Source: a virus. Taken from it: 26,899 nt of DNA. Shown piece by piece: positions 23,101 to 26,899 of this stretch. The DNA lies in the IMG/VR virus record IMGVR_UViG_3300027788_000064, positions 1 to 26,899 of that record; one strand, given 5' to 3'. Position numbers and translations under genes: made by a program. How positions within the stretch are numbered: the first letter of the stretch is position 1; each line of letters begins with the position of its first letter. The notes beneath the pieces are model-generated. The model was not told the origin of the DNA. It made no database searches and was given only the letters and a program-made list of their open reading frames with translations.

Positions 23101-24585
23101 AAAACCGCAATGTATTCTCAGAATGCGGCGGCGTATGGCGCAATGCCTTTTGGCCCCGTAGTTTCTGACACTTTAAATTTATTTCAACAGGGCATTATTC
23201 CTGTAGTTGGTCAAAAGCTTCCCTTCTATACAGCCTTTGCACCCGCAATGGATTTAGCAGGTATGGACGGAACAGATCAAATGCGAACGTATAGAAAGCA
23301 CTTGTTAGAAATTCAAAGAAGAATGTCGGCTAGTGTACTTCCAAAGTTTGAAGAGTCTATTCCTGTAGTCGGATACTCCACGGGAGGCGAGGTTACAAAT
23401 GTTCCTAATGTTCCTACTGAGCCTGATGAGCGTATAGATAAACTAACAGGTCGTCCGTATAACGAACAAGCGGGTACTGCATATATGGATAAGGTAGATG
23501 ATGAGCGAGAAAAGAAAAATAAAGGAGGCCCACTAAATGATGAGCCGCTTTCTATTACTAAAATTATATCTAATAACGTAGGTAACACATCAAACGCTGT
23601 GGAAATTAAAGCTACTGCTCTTAGAATTAAAAAAAGTTTAATCGGCTTAGAAGCTCAAGGAGTTATAAAGTCTAAAGACCCTGAAGTGTTAAACTACGTA
23701 ACAGCCTTAATAATAAGTGGGGTGTTAGCTCCGTCTTTTAAAAGTATTAACGACTTAGAAAAAATACCTTCTTGGAAAAAAGCAGTTGAGGCTTTTAGTA
23801 ACGAAAAACTGTGGGAAAAAGCACAGATAGATTTAGGAGTTACTAACAAACAACAGGTGGCGCTAGAAACTATCGCTACAGTTTCTGAAAAAGTAGACCC
23901 TGAAGGCGCTATAAATTCTGTAGTTACTCCTCTTCTTAGTACCTTAGCTCACAAAGTAAGAGAAAATAAAAATAATACAGAAGTTAAAAAGTCTGTAAAA
24001 GAGATGGATACGGCGGCCAGTAAAAGAGTCAAGAAGAACAGCGGCGGGGTGCTTATTGATCCTGTAGCTCAAGCACTTGCTGAAGCGTCAACACTAAGCG
24101 ACACGCCAGTTTCTTCAGCTAAAAGATATTATGGTAGAGATGCTATTAATGAAGTAGTAAAAAGAGAAGGTGCGCTAACTTCCGATCAAGAGTACGTTGT
24201 TGAACACGAAGGGTTTGTAGACGGTGAGTATAAAGACACTAAAGGTATTGTAACAAGCGGTGTAGGTCAGACAGGCGAATTTATAGGTCGGTCTTTTAAA
24301 GAAACATACGAAGGACAGCGACAAAGAGTAAAGAAAAAAATTCCTAATTATGATACCCTTTCTGAAAACCAACAAAAAGCTTTAATGTCTTTAGGATATA
24401 GAGGCGATATGAAAAAAGATTATAATTGGGTTAAACTTTTTAATAAGGGAGAGTATGACAAAGCCGCAGTAGAATTATTAGATCACACAGAATACAAAAA
24501 GTTAAAAGGTATTGTTAAAAAAGGCGGGAAAGTTAGCGGTATTATTGGTCGTTTAGAGGAAGCCTCAAGGCTTCTTAAAGATTAA
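20173..24585 (+). CDS. giant internal virion/ejection protein with C-terminal GH24 lysozyme domain (1470 aa)
   Basis: GAGG at 20161-20164 precedes the ATG, which abuts the previous stop. The long body is helical with Gly/Ala-rich, possibly membrane-inserting stretches (about 135-260), including GSVYGGAGGAGLQSM and LMGAGFGAGIYGATKIG. A middle part contains PDYIPRMWNRKAIEEN (about 510-525), reminiscent of large ejection proteins. Around 1067-1110 is the Pro/Asp-rich segment NVPNVPTEPDERIDKLTGRP common in marine phage structural proteins. The end (about 1330-1470) is a lysozyme: Glu1346, Asp1355 and Thr1361 have the E-8-D-5-T spacing of T4 lysozyme (E11/D20/T26), within HEGFVDGEYKDTKGIVTSGV. It should cut peptidoglycan during DNA entry, possibly also at lysis. 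T7 gp16 also joins a large core protein to a murein-cutting domain, but at the N-terminus. Confidence 0.82.
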   Translation: MSEETKMWTLGPVNLGGGEYVPETGEYSVTDFEEDPVVISNFEIVSDYLAENMGVGSALVDQSTIGKQTDVAEYQRDFTGRIGANFSRAAAFKDAPEHVKEAQRELNRRFESANLTGTGEWLGAIKDYTVDTVFNPEMVATLASIGSAVPTGGVSVVGRVGAGQAIKSASKKVLGEALTKSVASSSKNPLVSSMGIGSVYGGAGGAGLQSMDVAIDNREDYSVGEIAQTALMGAGFGAGIYGATKIGKQYFQRGTDFAEDISVENAVKIFDDSVKDGSVPPSANSIIVDLTNLGEDSANVSKTVKDLLEDTSSSISVNVSKLTKELGGGEKTKEEILDIIKNAADSSTTAKDVKNEIMHGLYKKTSMVSGQLFGKAAGVLSPMAKLSGTAKVLQAKFSYEFGTGWKKSTKVVEKDLSENQREITGRFNERFRGIVEGVSLNAAKGTLAEDVNNVLMLALRGNKSLANNGLDKATNKAINDAASEIKILYNDMGNQLKDIGVIDALVPDYIPRMWNRKAIEENQTKLAELLESKGKFGAGEGKKAVDDMLAIKDQIDGGGSGGHFFSAKRKLNGIENDADFQEFLNNDVLGSLHMYTFQAGKSLAKHRTFGVNNLKDFSEFYIPRIRNELLAKGQKLSQSEEDTILTLYKTATGEGMERYGKKAQTAVDVYGFANRVAMLPLATVSSLTEVFLNISKVGVRKSIKGFNEALEISWKGITKDLESTLKTNNNLTAKEAFSEMTKFSINMDQAMAQLGDRLAGAELVNETLQNASNKFFRVTMLDQWTKFVQTTSYASGKLLIKENIEALAANGSKPLNKRLETMAGELAELGIDYKQGVKWFKNGSKVTDKFYDSQVLGGAARYTNSVILQPTSMSGLKPLLHSNPKTAIAFQLLGYPVAFTNTVLKGAAKQLVKDPVRNTAKIATAATIMTGMARWTNYVRSDGASEEGKDLDEILYSSVARWGGNGILLDTFARAQKTAMYSQNAAAYGAMPFGPVVSDTLNLFQQGIIPVVGQKLPFYTAFAPAMDLAGMDGTDQMRTYRKHLLEIQRRMSASVLPKFEESIPVVGYSTGGEVTNVPNVPTEPDERIDKLTGRPYNEQAGTAYMDKVDDEREKKNKGGPLNDEPLSITKIISNNVGNTSNAVEIKATALRIKKSLIGLEAQGVIKSKDPEVLNYVTALIISGVLAPSFKSINDLEKIPSWKKAVEAFSNEKLWEKAQIDLGVTNKQQVALETIATVSEKVDPEGAINSVVTPLLSTLAHKVRENKNNTEVKKSVKEMDTAASKRVKKNSGGVLIDPVAQALAEASTLSDTPVSSAKRYYGRDAINEVVKREGALTSDQEYVVEHEGFVDGEYKDTKGIVTSGVGQTGEFIGRSFKETYEGQRQRVKKKIPNYDTLSENQQKALMSLGYRGDMKKDYNWVKLFNKGEYDKAAVELLDHTEYKKLKGIVKKGGKVSGIIGRLEEASRLLKD
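24160..24582 (+). other. GH24 (T4-type) lysozyme domain
   Basis: The catalytic triad spacing is intact: Glu1346 (codon at 24208), then Asp nine residues and Thr fifteen residues later. SGVGQTGEF occupies the position of the T4 lysozyme IGIGH segment, with Gln-Thr in place of the usual His. Downstream NQQKALMSLGYRGDM matches the usual 'Q..AL.SL.YN.G' helix of phage lysozymes. Confidence 0.82.
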
Positions 24586-24586
24586 T

Positions 24587-25024
24587 ATGGGCTTTCCTTT
24601 TGAAATAATTACAATGCTTGGCTCTACAGTTCTTGGTGGGGTTATGAGTGTGTGGGCAGAGAGTCGCAAAGACAAAGCAGAACATCAAAAGCTTCTTATA
24701 ACTCGCGGTGAGTTCGGTGCAAAAGCCGTCAAAGCCGCAAGGGATGTTAAGGACAAAGGCTTTCAGTGGACTCGTAGAATCATCGCGCTGTCTTCAGTCT
24801 TTGCTATTGTCATACTACCTAAGCTAGTGGCTGTGTATTACCCTACGGTAGATGTTACGGTAGGTTACACAAACTTTCAGCCGGGATTTTTATTTCTTAC
24901 TGAAGGTAGAGATATCTTTGAATGGATAACTTTTAAAGGTTTAGTGATTACACAATTAGATACCAACTTAGTTTCAGCTATTATAGGTATGTACTTTGGC
25001 GGCAGTTTAGTGAGTAAAAAATAA
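24587..25024 (+). CDS. probable three-helix holin-like membrane protein (145 aa)
   Basis: The ATG lies one base after the previous stop (TAATATG); no strong ribosome binding site is seen, so coupling to the lysozyme-containing gene is likely. The protein has three hydrophobic stretches: about 6-24 (FEIITMLGSTVLGGVMSVW), about 64-85 (RRIIALSSVFAIVILPKLVA) and about 125-141 (LVSAIIGMYFGGSLV). A charged amphipathic linker rich in Lys, Arg and Ala lies between the first two. I know close look-alikes in marine phages, and the topology is like GTA-type 3-TM holins. Standing next to a lysozyme domain it may release that enzyme or otherwise permeabilise the inner membrane. Holin function is inferred; the membrane topology is plain. 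Confidence 0.68.
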   Translation: MGFPFEIITMLGSTVLGGVMSVWAESRKDKAEHQKLLITRGEFGAKAVKAARDVKDKGFQWTRRIIALSSVFAIVILPKLVAVYYPTVDVTVGYTNFQPGFLFLTEGRDIFEWITFKGLVITQLDTNLVSAIIGMYFGGSLVSKK

Positions 25025-25746
25025 TGAAACTAGCTGTTGTTGTTGCGTTTGTATTAGGATCGTCAGTTCTGTTTGCACAAGAAGAACCTATGGGTGATAC
25101 TGATTCTAATAACAATCAAGATGGTAGTTTAAATACAAACACTGTTGGCTCAACTGTAAGTAGTAATAACAACAGCAAAGATGACAGCGTAACTAACACC
25201 TACAATGGCGCAGGAAGCTCTAGTGATATGCCAGTAGGTTCAGCAATAGCTCCTAGCTATATGTCTAATGGCATGGAAACGTGCTTGCAGGGATCAGGTG
25301 GCTCAATTCAAACAGGCATTATAGGCATGACTAGGGGCAGTTACAAAGCAGATGTTGATTGTAACAGGCGCAGAGATGCTAAAGTCCTTAGCGATCTAGG
25401 CATGAAGGTTGCCGCTATTGCTAGGATGTGTGAAGACGTAAAGGTTTGGAGGTCTTTATTTATATCCGCAACGCCCTGTCCAATTATTTCAGGCGGTAGA
25501 TTAGTAGTAGGTAAAAGAGCTTTTCTTTTAATGAAGACTCAGCCAAGTCTTTATATCCCTGACTATGGCGATGTTCACATGCGGAAACATGCAATTTTTA
25601 CAAAGCGACCAAAGTTTCCAGAGTACACAAAAACTCAAGAGTGGTATAACTCAATTTTAAATATAGGGGCAGAAAGTGCAAATGAAAACAAAGATGAAAG
25701 TTCTAGCGAGTCTGTTTCTCAGCAGTTCCGTAGCTCAAGCAAGTGA
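25024..25746 (+). CDS. secreted protein with signal peptide and four Cys (240 aa)
   Basis: The ATG overlaps the previous stop by one base (TAATG). A classic signal peptide, MKLAVVVAFVLGSSVLFA, is likely cut before QEEP. A disordered Asn/Ser/Thr-rich linker (about 25-75) follows, then a compact domain (about 80-185) with Cys in METCLQG, DVDCNRRR, ARMCEDV and ATPCPII. LGMKVAAIARMCED and TPCP match a family of unnamed marine phage exported proteins that I have seen next to lysis genes. Four Cys in an exported domain suggest two disulphides. The tail ends in a Ser/Glu run (DESSSESVSQQFRSSSK) that overlaps the next gene by 65 bp in another frame. The role is unknown; a periplasmic or outer-membrane helper at infection or lysis is possible. 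Confidence 0.72.
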   Translation: MKLAVVVAFVLGSSVLFAQEEPMGDTDSNNNQDGSLNTNTVGSTVSSNNNSKDDSVTNTYNGAGSSSDMPVGSAIAPSYMSNGMETCLQGSGGSIQTGIIGMTRGSYKADVDCNRRRDAKVLSDLGMKVAAIARMCEDVKVWRSLFISATPCPIISGGRLVVGKRAFLLMKTQPSLYIPDYGDVHMRKHAIFTKRPKFPEYTKTQEWYNSILNIGAESANENKDESSSESVSQQFRSSSK

Positions 25747-26536
25747 GCTAGACGATTTAATAGCAAGCAGTGCCGCTATTGTAGATCAAATAAATACAGG
25801 TATTTTAATGACAGGAGCGGCTATGGGCTATGCTCATTCTGGTACTGGCCTTAGTGATGGACAGTTAGCGGGTACAGCATATATAACAGCAGAACAAGTT
25901 AACGCTTACAATCAAGCCCTTTCTGGAATGGTAACGTACTTGCCATACGGAAGCGCACAAGACTACCTAGAAGAACAGGCGGCGGCAGAGCTTGCACTAA
26001 TGGAAGCGGCTATTGATGATTTTACGGCTGTAGTAGTAGACATGCTTGCAGTACAAGAGGTTGCTGAACTCGCCGCTGAAGCCTCAACTCCAGATGAAGA
26101 AGCCGCAGTACAAGAATACGTTACAAGCAACACGGATGCGCTGACGATAGATCAGAGTGATGCAGATACATATAACCAAAGTCTTGATTCTATTGAAACA
26201 CACGCCAATGCCGCAGGAGCTTTCTTAGGTGTTGCCGCTAATCCAGATGCTGTCGCTTTCTTAAATCAAGGTGCGATGGATAATAACACTCGTATTGAAA
26301 CAAACACCTTGAGCTACAGTGCATCTACTCAAGCTGTAAGCCTTGCTTGGACTTCTGGAAACCCTGCAACTAGCATATATGTAAACGGTTCAGATGCGTT
26401 TAATATTAACTTGTACGTTTCTCATCAAGACATTTTAACAGTGGGGGCTACTAGTGAGCTTTATCTTACTGGCCCAACTTATTTAGGCTATGAGTGCTTT
26501 ATGACTCAGCTTAACTGTGAGGAGGCAGGAGAATGA
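25682..26536 (+). CDS. secreted Ala-rich protein (about 284 aa)
   Basis: I place the start at the ATG 25682 (AGAAAG at 25671-25676); a GTG at 25676 and an ATG at 25691 are alternatives. The first 21 residues, MKTKMKVLASLFLSSSVAQA, form a signal peptide with an AQA-type cleavage site before SELDD. The mature part has acidic, Ala-rich helices (about 90-150, e.g. EEQAAAELALMEAAIDDF), then a Ser/Asn/Thr-rich region that ends in a beta-like domain with two Cys near the C-terminus (YECFMTQLNCEEAGE). I do not recognise the family. Its beginning is encoded in a different frame inside the previous gene's tail, and its stop overlaps the next start (ATGA), so it is part of the same expression unit. Confidence 0.7.
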   Translation: MKTKMKVLASLFLSSSVAQASELDDLIASSAAIVDQINTGILMTGAAMGYAHSGTGLSDGQLAGTAYITAEQVNAYNQALSGMVTYLPYGSAQDYLEEQAAAELALMEAAIDDFTAVVVDMLAVQEVAELAAEASTPDEEAAVQEYVTSNTDALTIDQSDADTYNQSLDSIETHANAAGAFLGVAANPDAVAFLNQGAMDNNTRIETNTLSYSASTQAVSLAWTSGNPATSIYVNGSDAFNINLYVSHQDILTVGATSELYLTGPTYLGYECFMTQLNCEEAGE

Positions 26537-26899
26537 GCTTAGCAGAAACAGAGCTAACAATAGGTGGTAAGAGCTTCAAAGGCGTTTATATCGCTATACT
26601 TCTTAGCCTTGCAACAACTCTTGGTGGTGGTGTATGGACAGCAAGCAGTCTGTATGCACGACTAGAAGCTGTTGAAGCTGTAACCGTTCCAAGCATTGTG
26701 CCTCTAGAAGAAAAAATTCTTTTAATAGAACAAGAGCTTTCTTCAAACGATGTGTCACAACTACAAGGCAAACTAGCCGCCCTTGGTGTTAACCTTCAGA
26801 CAATTATAGATCAACAAGCAAAGTTATTATTGATTGATGAAAATGTAAACAGCTTAGAGAAAGACATTGAGACTATGAAGGCTACTGTAGCTAAGGCAG
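26533..26899 (+). CDS. membrane-anchored coiled-coil protein, possible spanin (3' end outside window)
   Basis: The start overlaps the previous stop (ATGA at 26533-26536), and GGAGG at 26521-26525 is a strong ribosome binding site. The frame is open to the end of the window (122 codons). After a short polar start (MSLAETELTIGGKSFKG) comes one membrane helix (VYIAILLSLATTLGGGVWTA, about 18-37). A long coiled coil follows (LEEKILLIEQELSS, LQGKLAALGVNLQTIIDQQ, ENVNSLEKDIETMKA). This N-in/C-out anchor with a periplasmic coiled coil is the layout of inner-membrane spanins, which act after holin and endolysin. Similar proteins sit in marine phage lysis regions. The call is tentative because the C-terminus is missing. 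Confidence 0.65.
   Translation, partial: MSLAETELTIGGKSFKGVYIAILLSLATTLGGGVWTASSLYARLEAVEAVTVPSIVPLEEKILLIEQELSSNDVSQLQGKLAALGVNLQTIIDQQAKLLLIDENVNSLEKDIETMKATVAKA

Noticed and set aside
24400-24420. Arg-Gly-Asp (RGD) in the lysozyme domain as a cell-adhesion motif
   Set aside because: It falls in the usual helix of phage lysozymes where 'Y(N/R)G' is common; RGD there is most likely chance.
1-26899. tRNA genes, integrase, attachment sites or insertion sequences
   Set aside because: I looked for cloverleaf-like segments, recombinase motifs and terminal inverted repeats and saw none.

Overview
The window is a single block of tightly packed genes, all on the + strand. It reads as the virion-structure and lysis half of a tailed bacteriophage genome (Caudoviricetes). 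The order of scaffold, major capsid protein, small basic protein, head-tail adaptor, tail hub/nozzle, giant tail fibre, then very large internal/ejection-type proteins is that of a short-tailed (podovirus-like) phage. Several proteins look like families I know from uncultured marine phages: the capsid protein, the HxHDG-type fibre start, the protein ending in a WRRQ...NTAN block, and the secreted proteins with conserved Cys. I therefore infer a marine phage. No host marker is present, and no polymerase, terminase, integrase or tRNA is visible. Base composition looks A/T-leaning (about 40% GC by eye).

Layout. 1-230: C-terminal end of a protein lying upstream of the capsid module. 231-365: the only sizeable gap, holding a short hairpin/T-run and a thrice-repeated element. 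366-3231: scaffold, capsid protein, a 55-aa basic protein and an adaptor. 3233-4840: a hub/nozzle-like protein. 4844-10741: a 1965-aa tail fibre with tandem repeats and a C-terminal S74 self-cleaving chaperone. 10747-11332: three small proteins, one holin-like. 11325-16265: a 1646-aa protein with a disordered first part and a very regular 11-residue coiled coil. 16277-24585: four presumed internal virion proteins, the last ending in a GH24 lysozyme domain. 24587-26899: a three-helix holin-like protein, two secreted proteins and a truncated membrane-anchored coiled-coil protein that may be a spanin.

How it works together (inference). The first genes build the procapsid and tail connector. The fibre reaches the host surface and trims itself after trimerisation. 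The proteins from 11325 to 24585 are candidates for ejected or internal proteins that carry DNA across the envelope, helped by the lysozyme domain. The last genes, together with the small gene at 11156, are candidates for host membrane disruption.

The most unusual signals are: (1) near-total absence of three W-centred palindromes, GCWGC (one copy), CCWGG (none found) and GGWCC (none found), while their C/G-centred versions are common. This is visible as a forced choice of Ala, Pro and Gly codons and suggests escape from several restriction or methylation systems; (2) an exact 330-bp (110-aa, ten-hendecad) super-repeat in the 1646-aa protein; (3) a 42-residue duplication in the fibre with no amino-acid change but 23 synonymous codon differences; (4) a signal peptide encoded inside another gene's Ser-rich tail. 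All counts were made by eye.
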